Assembly (NCBI GenBank): GCA_025370075.1
Contig: CP073016.1
Span: 2,542,001-2,606,000 of the forward strand
DNA length: 64,000 nucleotides
From: Chryseotalea sp. WA131a
Lineage (GTDB): Bacteria; Bacteroidota; Bacteroidia; Cytophagales; Cyclobacteriaceae
Reading direction: 5' to 3'
Shown: piece after piece, positions 17,216 through 26,625 of the stretch
How the letters are laid out: the number at the start of each line of letters is the position of its first letter
Numbering within the stretch: the stretch's first letter is position 1
Notes under the pieces: generated by a model
Database searches by the model: none
What the model was told of the DNA's origin: nothing
Seen by the model: the letters and a program-made list of their open reading frames with translations, nothing else
Translations under genes and position numbers: made by a program

Positions 17216-18757
17216 TTAAATATCAAACTTTATTCCCTGTGCCAACGGCAACGAGCTACCAAAATTGATGGTATTGGTTTGCCTTCGCATGTACACTTTC
17301 CAGCTATCAGAACCCGACTCACGACCGCCTCCAGTCTCCTTCTCTCCACCAAAAGCTCCGCCTATCTCGGCACCAGACGTGCCAATGTTTACATTAGCAA
17401 TACCGCAATCTGAACCCGCATGAGACAAAAACTTTTCAGCTTCTTGTAAGTTCGAAGTCATGACGGCTGACGATAGCCCTTGCTTAACTCCATTCTGCAA
17501 AGCGATGGCTTCTTCAATGGACTTATATTTTAGTAAGTACAAAATCGGGGCAAATGTTTCTTGCTGCACAATTTCAAAATGATTTTTCACTTCAGCCACC
17601 GCTGGCTTTACATAGCAGCCCGATTGAAAACCTTTGCCTTTTAACACGCCACCACTCACTACCATCTTTCCACCCTCTTGCCTAACTTTTCTCAGCGCAT
17701 TACTGTATGCTTTCACGGCAAGTTTATCAATCAAAGGCCCTACGTGGTTAGTTTGGTCAAGTGGATTGCCGATGTTTAAATTACTATATGCTTTTTTCAA
17801 TCTGCTCTTCACTTCTTCATACACACTTTCGTGGATGATGAGCCTGCGCGTGGTGGTGCACCGTTGACCGGCTGTACCTACTGCACCAAATAAGGCACCA
17901 CGAATGGCCATATCTAAATTTGCATTTTCAGAAATGATAATGGCGTTGTTACCTCCAAGCTCTAGTAATGCTCTGCCCAATCGTTCGCTTACCGTTTTGC
18001 CCACGGCCTTGCCCATGCGCACCGATCCTGTAGCCGACACCAAAGGAACATTTTCGTTCTCGCACATCAATTGGCCAACTCTATAATCTCCATTCACGAT
18101 GCACGAAACACCTTCGGGCACATTATTCTTGGCAAAAACTTTCATCACAATATTTTGGCAAGCAATGCTGCACAACGGTGTTTTTTCCGAAGGCTTCCAT
18201 ATACACACATCACCACACACCCACGCGAGCATTGAGTTCCAACTCCAGACCGCCACGGGAAAATTGAAAGCAGAAATAATCCCCACTACCCCTAGCGGAT
18301 GATATTGCTCATACATGCGATGGGACGGCCGTTCGGAATGCATAGTCATTCCATTCAATTGTCTAGACAACCCCACTGCAAAATCGCAGATATCTATCAT
18401 CTCTTGCACCTCGCCAAGCCCTTCTTGGTACGATTTGCCCATTTCGTAACTCACCAACTTACCCAATGGCTCTTTATACTTGCGCAACGCCTCCCCAATT
18501 TGGCGCACAACCTCACCGCGCTTTGGCGCAGGCAATAAGCGCCATTCCAAAAATGCTCTTTGCGCTTGGTCAATTACTTTTGTGAATGCCTTCTCATCAG
18601 TGCTTTGCACTCGACCAATCACTTTTCCGTCTGCAGGCGAATAGCTGGTGATGGATTTGCCCGTAGACCGCAACCATTTTTTTCCAGTTGAAGTGCCCAT
18701 GTTGCTGCTTTTGATGCCGAGGGTTTTGAGTGCCTCTTTAATTCCGAAGTTTTGCAT
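17216..18757 (-). CDS. Aldehyde dehydrogenase, ALDH7 / alpha-aminoadipic semialdehyde dehydrogenase type
   Basis: A 513-residue NAD(P)-dependent aldehyde dehydrogenase. Catalytic Cys300 lies in AVGTAGQRCTTTRRLIIHES and general base Glu266 in ALLELGGNNAIII; the cofactor segment FNFPVAVWSWN is also present. The GTAGQRCTTTRR motif and the C-terminal CGIANVNIGTSGAEIGGAFG, GEKETGGGRESGSDSWK are characteristic of the ALDH7 (antiquitin) branch, which oxidises aminoadipate semialdehyde in lysine breakdown. No other lysine-degradation gene is present, so substrate assignment rests on subfamily motifs. Confidence 0.88.
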   Translation of the reverse strand: MQNFGIKEALKTLGIKSSNMGTSTGKKWLRSTGKSITSYSPADGKVIGRVQSTDEKAFTKVIDQAQRAFLEWRLLPAPKRGEVVRQIGEALRKYKEPLGKLVSYEMGKSYQEGLGEVQEMIDICDFAVGLSRQLNGMTMHSERPSHRMYEQYHPLGVVGIISAFNFPVAVWSWNSMLAWVCGDVCIWKPSEKTPLCSIACQNIVMKVFAKNNVPEGVSCIVNGDYRVGQLMCENENVPLVSATGSVRMGKAVGKTVSERLGRALLELGGNNAIIISENANLDMAIRGALFGAVGTAGQRCTTTRRLIIHESVYEEVKSRLKKAYSNLNIGNPLDQTNHVGPLIDKLAVKAYSNALRKVRQEGGKMVVSGGVLKGKGFQSGCYVKPAVAEVKNHFEIVQQETFAPILYLLKYKSIEEAIALQNGVKQGLSSAVMTSNLQEAEKFLSHAGSDCGIANVNIGTSGAEIGGAFGGEKETGGGRESGSDSWKVYMRRQTNTINFGSSLPLAQGIKFDI

Positions 18758-18878
18758 AAGTATAAGTTAGAAAAGTGGTGCAAAGCTAGTGAAATTGTCA
18801 CAAGCATATTGTGGCTTTTTCGCAAATCATGCATTCCAAAAGAAAATTAAAAAATGATACCTGTTTTTAAACTTAACC

Positions 18879-19283
18879 ATGCTGTTTTTGATTCCAATGT
18901 ATGCACATGCGCAAACCACGAGAAAATGTTGTGACAGAGGAACATAGAGACGATTCGAATCCGATTCAACCGTTTATGTTTCCATCATTGCTGATAAATC
19001 TCCTTACCCGAAAAATGGATTCTCAGCTTACTACAACTGGATATCAAATAATCTGAATAAAGACTTCAAGTCAGAAAAAGGCACTAAGAAGAAAAGAGTA
19101 TTTGTGAATTTTATTGTTCACGAAAATGGAACAATAAATGGTTTCTCCGTAATTGAAGGCATTGCAAACAGAGAGAATGAGGAAGCACTCAGGCTAGTGA
19201 GAGAAAATCCAGAACCTTGGGTAGCAGGCGAATGCTGTGGAAAAAAAGTAAAATGTATGAATATGGTGGTAGTCTATTTCTAA
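18879..19283 (+). pseudogene. Secreted TonB C-terminal-domain protein broken by an in-frame TAG
   Basis: One frame reads from ATG 18879 (MLFLIPMYAHAQTTRKCCDR, signal-peptide-like) to TAA 19283, exactly 135 codons, with a single internal stop, TAG at 18945-18947. The rest reads SDSTVYVSIIADKSPYPKNG, KKKRVFVNFIVHENGTINGF, ENPEPWVAGECCGKKVKC, a TonB_C-like domain as in the transducer at 2459-3256. The signal peptide is short, so the N-terminus may also be eroded. Stop-codon read-through cannot be excluded from sequence, but decay is the simpler reading. Confidence 0.7.
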
Positions 19284-19320
19284 AGAGCAGAAATCAGATC
19301 ACGATCTTGCTTGCGCGATT

Positions 19321-20751
19321 TCACTCTATCTCCACTCCAAACACTCCCATCTCACCACTTTCAAAAATGCCTTCCACTAATACGCCTCCCTTTTTCATTT
19401 CCATGATGCGATTAAAATCAGATACATTATCAACTGGAATTTTATCGATATGGGTAATGATGAAATTTTCTTTCAGTCCAGATTTTTTCCAATGGCTTTC
19501 CGTCAAACTTTTTACGCGCACTGCTCCATCCAAACTTAGCTTATTCAATTCTCCATACGATAAATCTTCTACCTCAAGACCCGAAACAATCGGGTAATCC
19601 ATTTTTTTCAATTCGTTGGTGCCATCCAATTTTCTTAGCACCGCCTTTACTTGATGATCTTTACCAGACCTTCGATACGTAACATGAATTACCTGACCCG
19701 GCCGATTACGCGCCACCCATTCTTGCATTTCAGAAACGCCCGAAACATGATGTTGATTAATCTCTGTAATTACATCGCCTGTTTCAATACCGGCTTGCTC
19801 GGCTGCGCTGCCTTTGTTAACCGAGCGGATGAACACACCCTGCACGACATCCAGTTTTTCTTCGTCTGCCAACGCGGCTGTTACATCTGCAATTTGTACA
19901 CCCAACAGCCCTCGCTGCACTTCGCCATACTCCAGCAAATCGTCCATGATCTTTTTTACCAAGCTAACGGGTATCGCAAATGAATAACCAGAATAACTTC
20001 CGGTTGCTGTGGCAATGGCAGAATTAATACCGATCAGCTCACCTTCTAAATTAACCAATGCACCACCACTGTTGCCCGGATTGACGGCAGCATCCGTCTG
20101 AATGAAAGACTCTATTTGGAGGTTATTTTTATCACGCAAGATTCCGATGTTTCTTGCGCGCGCACTTACAATACCTGCGGTTACAGTAGAATTGAGATCG
20201 AACGGATTGCCGATGGCCAACACCCATTCGCCCATGGTTACGTTATCTGAATTGCCATACTTTACAAAAGGCAAATTTTTCGCCTTTACCTTTATCAATG
20301 CCAAATCGGTGCTGGGATCTCTACCTATTACTTTGGCAAAAAATCGTTGGTTGTTATTCATTACCACTTCAATGGAAGTGGCATCTTCTATTACGTGATG
20401 GTTAGTAACAATGTATCCGTCATCAGAAATTACCACACCCGATCCAGAGGATTGTGCATGTGGATTTAAATAATTATCCAGCGCATTCAAACTAAAATTG
20501 CCCAAGCCATACACGGTGCGAATATGCACGACAGCAGGCGTAACCATTTTTGCTGCTGCTTCAAAATTTAAACCTGACGGAATGCGGAACGAAGTGTCTC
20601 TTAAAAAATTGGCAGTCTGTAGGTTTTGTCTTTCCTCAATCGAATGATAGCTCGGTCGGTCAGCAAAGTATTTTAAGGTAAGCAACGTGCCAAACATAGC
20701 GCCAATCAACGCAGACACAATTACCAATGCAAACAATAGCCAACGCTTCAT
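19321..20751 (-). CDS. Periplasmic serine protease Do-like (DegP/HtrA)
   Basis: A 476-residue envelope protease/chaperone. It begins with a signal anchor (residues 4-28, WLLFALVIVSALIGAMFGTL). The S1C domain has triad His119 (TNHHVIED), Asp149 (DPSTDLALIK) and Ser228 (NPGNSGGAL). Two PDZ domains follow: the first from about residue 265 (RGLLGVQIADV, AGIETGDVITEINQHHVSGV), the second at the C-terminus (VSGLEVEDLSY, ENFIITHIDKIPVDNVSDFN). It degrades or refolds misfolded envelope proteins. A stand-alone Hsp20 gene is next upstream on the same strand. Confidence 0.92.
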   Translation of the reverse strand: MKRWLLFALVIVSALIGAMFGTLLTLKYFADRPSYHSIEERQNLQTANFLRDTSFRIPSGLNFEAAAKMVTPAVVHIRTVYGLGNFSLNALDNYLNPHAQSSGSGVVISDDGYIVTNHHVIEDATSIEVVMNNNQRFFAKVIGRDPSTDLALIKVKAKNLPFVKYGNSDNVTMGEWVLAIGNPFDLNSTVTAGIVSARARNIGILRDKNNLQIESFIQTDAAVNPGNSGGALVNLEGELIGINSAIATATGSYSGYSFAIPVSLVKKIMDDLLEYGEVQRGLLGVQIADVTAALADEEKLDVVQGVFIRSVNKGSAAEQAGIETGDVITEINQHHVSGVSEMQEWVARNRPGQVIHVTYRRSGKDHQVKAVLRKLDGTNELKKMDYPIVSGLEVEDLSYGELNKLSLDGAVRVKSLTESHWKKSGLKENFIITHIDKIPVDNVSDFNRIMEMKKGGVLVEGIFESGEMGVFGVEIE

Positions 20752-20874
20752 TTTGTTTCAGTTGAGGATGTAAGGTAGGAAAAAAGAAGATAGAAGCTCG
20801 GGATTTGATGTCTGAGGATGGATGCCCGAAGTTCGAGTTCAGAATAGATTCTTTCTATTGATATGCTGAAAAGT

Positions 20875-20913
20875 TCAAAAACAAAAAGCGCCCCGGCTTT
20901 CACCGAGACGCTT
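20875..20913 (-). terminator. Rho-independent terminator downstream of hsp20
   Basis: On the minus strand, AAGCGTCTCGG pairs with CCGGGGCGCTT (two G-U pairs) around a 6-base loop and is followed by TTTGTTTTT. It sits just after the hsp20 stop. Confidence 0.8.
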
Positions 20914-20945
20914 ACCCACACACCTAAACCAAATTTTAAAATTTC

Positions 20946-21374
20946 TTAGCTTACTTTGATCGTTTGCTTCAAGGCTTTCTTTTCATCTTTTGGCAATGTC
21001 AATTCCAAAATGCCGTTGGTGTATTTCGCTTGTGTCTTATCGGCATTCACATTTTCGGGCAACGAGAACGATCGGCTGAATGAACCATAGTTGGTTTCAA
21101 TCGAGTGGAAGTTTTTGTCTTTTTTCTCGTTGGAGAACTTACGCTCACCACTTACAGTCAAATAATTGTCTTTGATTTCAATGCTGAAATCATCTTTGTT
21201 CAGTCCTGGCACGGCAAAGTGAATTTCAAAAGCGTTTTCATTTTCGATGATGTCCACTTTGGGTACAAACTGGCTACCTCCAGAACGTGCAACAGATTCA
21301 TTGAAGAATCGGTCTACTAAATTGCTGAATGTGGTTGGCACAAAGTCAGCGGGGTTATAACGAATGATGCTCAT
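20946..21374 (-). CDS. Small heat-shock protein, Hsp20/alpha-crystallin family
   Basis: A 142-residue holdase chaperone. The alpha-crystallin domain spans about residues 38-130 (FVPKVDIIENENAFEIHFAV, FSIEIKDNYLTVSGER) and ends with the TNGILELTLPKDE strand. The N-terminal arm carries NLVDRFFNESV. The C-terminal tail (ALKQTIKVS) carries an I-x-V motif typical of oligomer contacts. Single gene with its own terminator; the 5' region of about 160 bases is free for a promoter, but no clear element was found. Confidence 0.94.
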   Translation of the reverse strand: MSIIRYNPADFVPTTFSNLVDRFFNESVARSGGSQFVPKVDIIENENAFEIHFAVPGLNKDDFSIEIKDNYLTVSGERKFSNEKKDKNFHSIETNYGSFSRSFSLPENVNADKTQAKYTNGILELTLPKDEKKALKQTIKVS

Positions 21375-21533
21375 AGAATTGGTTGTTTATTGATTGAACA
21401 TGTTTTTTAAAATTACGATTAACACCTTAGGAAAAAATGTGCCGATTCAGTTTAGGGGTAATTTTAAGACATAATGACTGAATTATTGTAAGAAATGGCA
21501 AAAAATAAGACTTTTTGTCTTTTTTAAAGCTAT

Positions 21534-21995
21534 TCAGCAGGTCAGAAGTGAAAAGTATCCCGCGTCATGTGTTACCAACAGATTGGTGCGGGGCTGTAGT
21601 TTTTGCAGTTGCACTATCTCTTGGTGGATTTCGCTGTGGGTAATTGAATCGAGTGCGCCAAAAGGTTCATCCATTAACGACAGCGTTGGATTTAATACAA
21701 AGCACGACAAATGGCCACACGCTGCTGGAAACAAACCACTGCCTTGCACCATAAAATCACAACGCAACCGAACCGTTTGAATGGCTTGGTAGTTCAATCG
21801 TTGGCCAAAGACTTGCACTTCTCCTGGTGTAGGTCTCTCTAATCCAATGATCGGCTGGAGCAAGTTGCTTTTGCCGCTACCGCTTTTACCAACGATGGCG
21901 GTTGTTTTGTTTTCCGTCACTTCAATGTAGCATACACGAATAGTTAACTGATTACCATATTGCAAACTTGTATTTCGAAAAGAAACGATTGGCAC
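21534..21995 (-). pseudogene. ABC transporter ATP-binding protein with internal deletion
   Basis: A 153-residue remnant of an ABC ATPase. Walker A (VGKSGSGKSNLL) and Walker B with D-loop (LSLMDEPFGALD), plus an H-loop (LLVTHD), are present. The stretch carrying the Q-loop and LSGGQ signature (about 50-60 residues) is gone: FPA is followed almost at once by LNPTLSLMDEP. The C-terminus is also cut short after the H-loop. The DEPFGALD form is typical of importers of the glycine-betaine/nitrate class. Starts at GTG 21995. No permease or binding protein remains nearby. Confidence 0.75.
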
Positions 21996-22143
21996 AAAAT
22001 TTTATTTTCGTATTTATTTCAGGCTAATTCAGTACAATCGCAAGAGCCAACCATACAAAAGTTTTTTTGTTGGTGATTAAAATAAAACTACTTTTCGCTC
22101 GAAAATCGAATTCACCAAAAATTGAATTATTCTAACCAGTTTA

Positions 22144-22335
22144 TTGTCGGCCATGGTGCTGGCCTTTTTGTTGGGCATTGTAGCGGCCCGGCTCAAAAGG
22201 GATTTAAAATTCCCAGAAGGTTTATTCACATCGTTCACCATTTATTTACCAGTAGCTATTGGCATGAAGGGTGGCTGCAAACTTTCACTCGCTTCGTTTG
22301 ACGAAGTCATTTACCCAGCCATTGCTGCAGTGTAG
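22144..22335 (+). pseudogene. N-terminal fragment of an SbtA-like sodium-dependent bicarbonate transporter
   Basis: Sixty-three residues read MVLAFLLGIVAARLKRDLKF, PEGLFTSFTIYLPVAIGMKG, and end at a TAG after EVIYPAIAAV. This is the first two membrane helices of the SbtA (DUF897) family, normally about 320 residues. After the TAG the same frame continues LCCVIPLWTY, a plausible next helix, before losing similarity, so the gene has both a nonsense codon and a deletion. SbtA imports bicarbonate with sodium in other bacteria. Confidence 0.65.
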
Positions 22336-22565
22336 TTGTGTTGCGTGATTCCTCTATGGACTTATGAAGAAAAATGTTTGAAAATTATTCAACACTTGAA
22401 AGGAAAGTATTTAGAAAAGTATGAGATGATTACATCCTTCCATCTGGTAACGGTGTTACGGATGCAACATTTTTATTGATTGGAACTTATTTCTAATTGA
22501 ATTTTGAACGCGGTTGAATTTAGTCATTCTTTGCCTTCGTTCACGGCAAACACAAATTCATTAAA
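22336..22565. other. Intergenic stretch with possible outer-membrane protein tail fragment
   Basis: No intact gene. Bases 22425-22496 (+) read DDYILPSGNGVTDATFLLIG then TYF and a stop. That ends in an aromatic residue, as outer-membrane beta-barrels do, so it may be the 3' end of a lost barrel gene. The evidence is thin. The rest is AT-rich and unremarkable. Confidence 0.25.
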
Positions 22566-22596
22566 ACAAAAAAAAACCATCACTTTTACTGATGGC
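22566..22596 (-). terminator. Terminator of tRNA-Glu
   Basis: Minus strand: CCATCA, 7-base loop, TGATGG, then a run of nine Ts (interrupted only beyond). It lies 13 bases past the tRNA 3' end. Confidence 0.8.
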
Positions 22597-22608
22597 TTTA
22601 GTTTTCTG

Positions 22609-22680
22609 TAGTCCGTACGGGAATCGAACCCGTGTTACCAGAATGAAAATCTGGTGTCCTAACCCCTAGACGAACGGACC
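22609..22680 (-). tRNA. tRNA-Glu (TTC)
   Basis: A 72-base cloverleaf with acceptor GGTCCGT/ACGGACT and discriminator A. The anticodon stem CCAGA/TCTGG holds loop TTTTCAT, anticodon TTC. The T-arm contains GGGTTCGATTCCC. No 3' CCA is encoded. Confidence 0.96.
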
Positions 22681-22771
22681 GTCTTTCTGTAAAGAGGGCG
22701 CAAAGATAGATTCCTGAATTTGATTTGCAAACCGTAGCGGTAAAAAAGTTGGCTAACCTTTACACTTTTCG

Positions 22772-22802
22772 TTGGTTTTGGCCTTTGAGAACCATATTTT
22801 TG
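22772..22802 (+). promoter_or_regulatory. Bacteroidota-type promoter of gapA
   Basis: TTGG at 22772-22775 and TATTTTTG at 22795-22802 match the -33 TTG and -7 TAnnTTTG elements of the Bacteroidota primary sigma factor with a 19-base spacer. The gapA ATG is 27 bases further on. Confidence 0.5.
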
Positions 22803-22811
22803 ACTTCTTAA

Positions 22812-23828
<1,017 letters not shown>

Positions 23829-23850
23829 CTCTTTTTTTGTAAAAGCAGTA

Positions 23851-23883
23851 AAAGCCATCTGTTAGTAGCAGGTGGCTTTTTTA
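23851..23883 (+). terminator. gapA terminator
   Basis: AAAGCCATCTG pairs with CAGGTGGCTTT (one T-G pair) around a 7-base loop and is followed by further Ts, 22 bases after the gapA stop. Confidence 0.85.
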
Positions 23884-24135
23884 TTTGGCGTGCCCTTGCT
23901 TCTACCCCAAGATTGCACGCTTGGGTCGCCTGTCCGATAGGCAGGGCTGTTTGCTAGCATATCTCAAAAAAAAATCTTTATAATAGCTATGTCCCTAGAT
24001 AGCCCCAACTTAAAATAGCCTTTGCCTTGTGGCTGTGGCCAACCTCCACCCGCTATGCCCGCGGTGGAAATAAAACCAAAATCAAACTAACACCGCCACT
24101 TTTCCAGCAATTTATTTTCATATCTAAACAGTTTA
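23884..24135. repeat. Intergenic region with palindromic element CCTG...CAGG
   Basis: Between gapA and a small lipoprotein gene. It carries a CCCAAG/CTTGGG inverted repeat (about 23909-23926) followed at 23929-23945 by CCTGTCCGATAGGCAGG. The latter resembles the palindrome inside pheT and shares GTCCGATA with the one inside hsdR. No ORF with coding character. Confidence 0.5.
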
Positions 24136-24357
24136 TTAAACACTTCTAAAATGATCCATTATGGTTTGCTTTTCCCCAATCTTTAGGCTCAAAAATGCGA
24201 GTGGCCCTTTATTCACAAGTACTCCATTGCTGTCTTTGATTAGCAATTTACCTGTGGCCAATACGTTGATCGCTTCCTGCCGAACGACCGCATCGCGCAC
24301 ATCTACCCCAATACATGATATGCAAAAAACCAGTGGAAACATTAAAGCCTTCTTCAT
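24136..24357 (-). CDS. Small putative lipoprotein
   Basis: A 73-residue protein starting MKKALMFPLVFCISCIGVDV. The hydrophobic stretch ending C-I-S-C looks like a lipobox, so the mature protein would begin at the Cys near residue 15. The remainder (EAINVLATGKLLIKDSNGVL, VNKGPLAFLSLKIGEKQT) has no recognised domain. ATG 24357 is preferred to the TTG six codons upstream because it gives a proper signal peptide. Confidence 0.5.
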   Translation of the reverse strand: MKKALMFPLVFCISCIGVDVRDAVVRQEAINVLATGKLLIKDSNGVLVNKGPLAFLSLKIGEKQTIMDHFRSV

Positions 24358-24496
24358 ATTCAATAGTTTTGCCAAAAATCATTAAAAAAAATCCAAACCG
24401 CAGTCGGCTGCCCGACAACTCTGGCTAATGTTCACTGAAAAAAGTCTCTTGCAAGAATGAGCGTTTTACGCTGAACTTGCGTACTTTGGTAACCGC

Positions 24497-24916
24497 ATGG
24501 AAAATCTACAGTTAATCAAAAAAAGCTATTTCAATTTGCTGGCCATTTTCTTTGAACGCGAAAACATTACTGGCCATCATGTTCGTTGCTTGTTTAAGTG
24601 GGGCAGCCACTTAGGCATTAGCAGCCACGATATAGAGAATATTGGTAAAAACCTGACGCAGCAAAAATTTGAGGAACCTGCCGATGAAATTGAAAAACTA
24701 GAGTGGGTGTACCATTTGGTACAAATGATTTATCTGGATCATGTGGTGGAAGACGAAGAGTTGGAGGTGGCTACCATTTTTGCTGAACGGTTAGGGTTTC
24801 AAAAATCATTGGTCGCAGACCTTTTCAAATCTATTGCCACTGCAGAATTCGACAAACGCCCCGCTGCCGATGTAAGAAAAGAAGTAATGGATTTGTTAAA
24901 AGTCCAAAAAAGTTAA
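24497..24916 (+). CDS. TerB-like helical protein
   Basis: A 139-residue all-helical protein. The central WVYHLVQMIYLDHVVEDEEL and following EVATIFAERLGF resemble the TerB/DjlA-like fold, in which acidic residues in the D...DEEL helix can bind metal. Function unknown; tellurite resistance should not be assumed. Single gene, no close neighbours on the same strand. Confidence 0.65.
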   Translation: MENLQLIKKSYFNLLAIFFERENITGHHVRCLFKWGSHLGISSHDIENIGKNLTQQKFEEPADEIEKLEWVYHLVQMIYLDHVVEDEELEVATIFAERLGFQKSLVADLFKSIATAEFDKRPAADVRKEVMDLLKVQKS

Positions 24917-24923
24917 TCTGACC

Positions 24924-24965
24924 CATCAAAATTATTTTTGATGAGAGGCCATCACTAGCCTTTTT
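24924..24965 (+). terminator. Weak terminator after the TerB-like gene
   Basis: An 8-bp hairpin (CATCAAAA, 4-base loop, TTTTGATG) is followed by a smaller AGGC/GCCT stem and TTTTT. Confidence 0.45.
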
Positions 24966-25076
24966 AGTGCATATCTGAGTGTTTGCAGTTTACTTTACGG
25001 ATGTACCGTTTGCTTTATTTATGATCAAATAATGCGCTTGAACTGTCGCATTTTTAGATCACTAAAAACAACCATA

Positions 25077-25205
25077 ATGGAAGCTCAAAAGGGATTGGCG
25101 AACATCAAAGCAACCATAAATTTAAAAAGTAGGTTAAAGCAAATAGTAATATTGTTCATCATGATTCTTTTTGTCATGACGATTTCACAATCACTTCACG
25201 CATAA
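25077..25205 (+). CDS. 42-residue putative small membrane or secreted peptide
   Basis: A short ORF, ATG 25077 to TAA 25203-25205. It begins with a basic stretch (MEAQKGLANIKATINLKSRL) followed by a hydrophobic helix QIVILFIMILFVMTISQSLH. It could be a single-span membrane peptide or a signal peptide left from a truncated gene. A strong hairpin terminator follows at 25329-25368, which suggests that a short transcript really is made here. Confidence 0.35.
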   Translation: MEAQKGLANIKATINLKSRLKQIVILFIMILFVMTISQSLHA

Positions 25206-25368
25206 AACTTCCATCAATCAAAAAGCAAGCATTTTAAAGGCAAATACAAATTACAAATCAAACCGTGATAGCCATCGCGGGATAACAAAAAGGAATCCAA
25301 GAAAGACATTAAAGATAGGGTGTTTGGTAAAGTCTCGGCATGTAACGTGCCGGGGCTTTCTTTTTTTT
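25206..25368 (+). terminator. AT-rich stretch ending in a strong rho-independent terminator
   Basis: Terminator at 25329-25368: AAAGTCTCGGCA pairs fully (G-U allowed) with TGCCGGGGCTTT around a 7-base loop and is followed by CTTTTTTTT. Upstream, 25262-25279 holds a CCGTGAT/ATCGCGG inverted repeat. The nearest gene upstream on this strand is the 42-residue ORF, so this is either its 3' end or the end of an unannotated small RNA. Confidence 0.7.
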
Positions 25369-25402
25369 AGCAAACCTTTTTACTTTTTGTACCTTCACGG
25401 GA

Positions 25403-26584
25403 ATGACTTCGGAACAAATCTTCCTTCAATACCTCGCACCCACTTCGCCTCATCCGTTTTTGATCGAGGTAGAAAAAGCAGAAGGCGTTTATCTCTATAG
25501 CCCCAACGGAAAAAAATACATCGATATGATTTCAGGCATTGCCGTGAGCAACGTGGGCCATCGGCATCCAACCGTAATTCAGGCCATCAAAACACAGTTA
25601 GACAAGCACCTGCACGTGATGGTGTATGGCGAATATATTCAATCCGCTTCCAATCAGTTGGCCACGAAACTTGCAAGCCTCCTCCCGCCATCACTCTCTT
25701 GCAGTTATTTTGTTAACTCAGGAACCGAAGCCAACGAGGCGGCACTCAAACTGGCGAAGCGAATCACCGGCCGAACCGAAATCATCTCCTGCAAAAAATC
25801 ATATCACGGAAGTACGCACGGCTCACTCAGTGTTTCCGGCAATGAGAAAAAAAAGCAAGCTTTTCTGCCGTTGTTGCCGGATGTGCGATTCATTGAATTT
25901 AACAACGAAGGCGAACTGGAGCAAATCACAACGCGCACAGCCTGTGTGATCATGGAAACCATTCAAGGCGATGCGGGCGTGCGAGTGCCCACTAAAAAAT
26001 ATTTGCAAGCCGTTCGTCAGCGCTGCACCGAAGTGGGTGCCATTTTGATTTTCGATGAAATACAATGTGGCGTGGGGCGCACGGGCAAGTTATTCGCTTT
26101 CGAGCATTTTGGTGTGGCTCCTGATATCCTCACCATCGCAAAAGCTTTTGGTGGCGGCTTGCCCATCGGGGCGTTTATTTCCAGTTATGAAAATATGCAG
26201 TTGCTTACACACAACCCCATGCTGGGCCACATCACTACATTTGGTGGCAATCCGGTTTGCTGTGCTTCTGCATTGGCAACATTGCAAGTGATAGAAGAGG
26301 AGAATTTATTGATGGACGTTGAACTCAAGGGAAAATTGATTGAAGAATTGCTCCGTCATCCAAAAATAAAAGAAGTAAGGCGCATCGGATTGATGTTTGC
26401 ATTTGATTTTGATACGGAGGAACGCGTGAACAATATCGTGCAATACTGCAAAGAGCATGGCGTGATTTGCTATTGGTTTCTTTCGCACCCCAATAGTTTT
26501 CGCATTGCCCCTCCACTCACCATCACGAAAGAAGAAATTAAACTGGCCTGTGCAGTGATAAAAGAAGCAATTGAAAAAAGTTAA
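25403..26584 (+). CDS. Class III PLP-dependent aminotransferase (acetylornithine/ornithine type)
   Basis: A 393-residue aminotransferase. The PLP lysine is Lys247 in ILTIAKAFGGGLPIGAF, the PLP-pyridine Asp is Asp218 (ILIFDEIQCGVGRTGK), and the cofactor-phosphate segment is FVNSGTEANEAALKLAK. The family includes acetylornithine, ornithine and 4-aminobutyrate aminotransferases. The substrate cannot be fixed; no arginine-biosynthesis gene is nearby. It is followed 41 bases later by a glycosylasparaginase, and the two may share a transcript. Confidence 0.88.
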   Translation: MTSEQIFLQYLAPTSPHPFLIEVEKAEGVYLYSPNGKKYIDMISGIAVSNVGHRHPTVIQAIKTQLDKHLHVMVYGEYIQSASNQLATKLASLLPPSLSCSYFVNSGTEANEAALKLAKRITGRTEIISCKKSYHGSTHGSLSVSGNEKKKQAFLPLLPDVRFIEFNNEGELEQITTRTACVIMETIQGDAGVRVPTKKYLQAVRQRCTEVGAILIFDEIQCGVGRTGKLFAFEHFGVAPDILTIAKAFGGGLPIGAFISSYENMQLLTHNPMLGHITTFGGNPVCCASALATLQVIEEENLLMDVELKGKLIEELLRHPKIKEVRRIGLMFAFDFDTEERVNNIVQYCKEHGVICYWFLSHPNSFRIAPPLTITKEEIKLACAVIKEAIEKS

Positions 26585-26625
26585 TCAAACCAAACTTCCC
26601 AAGTCCTAAGCCCCAATTCCCAAAT

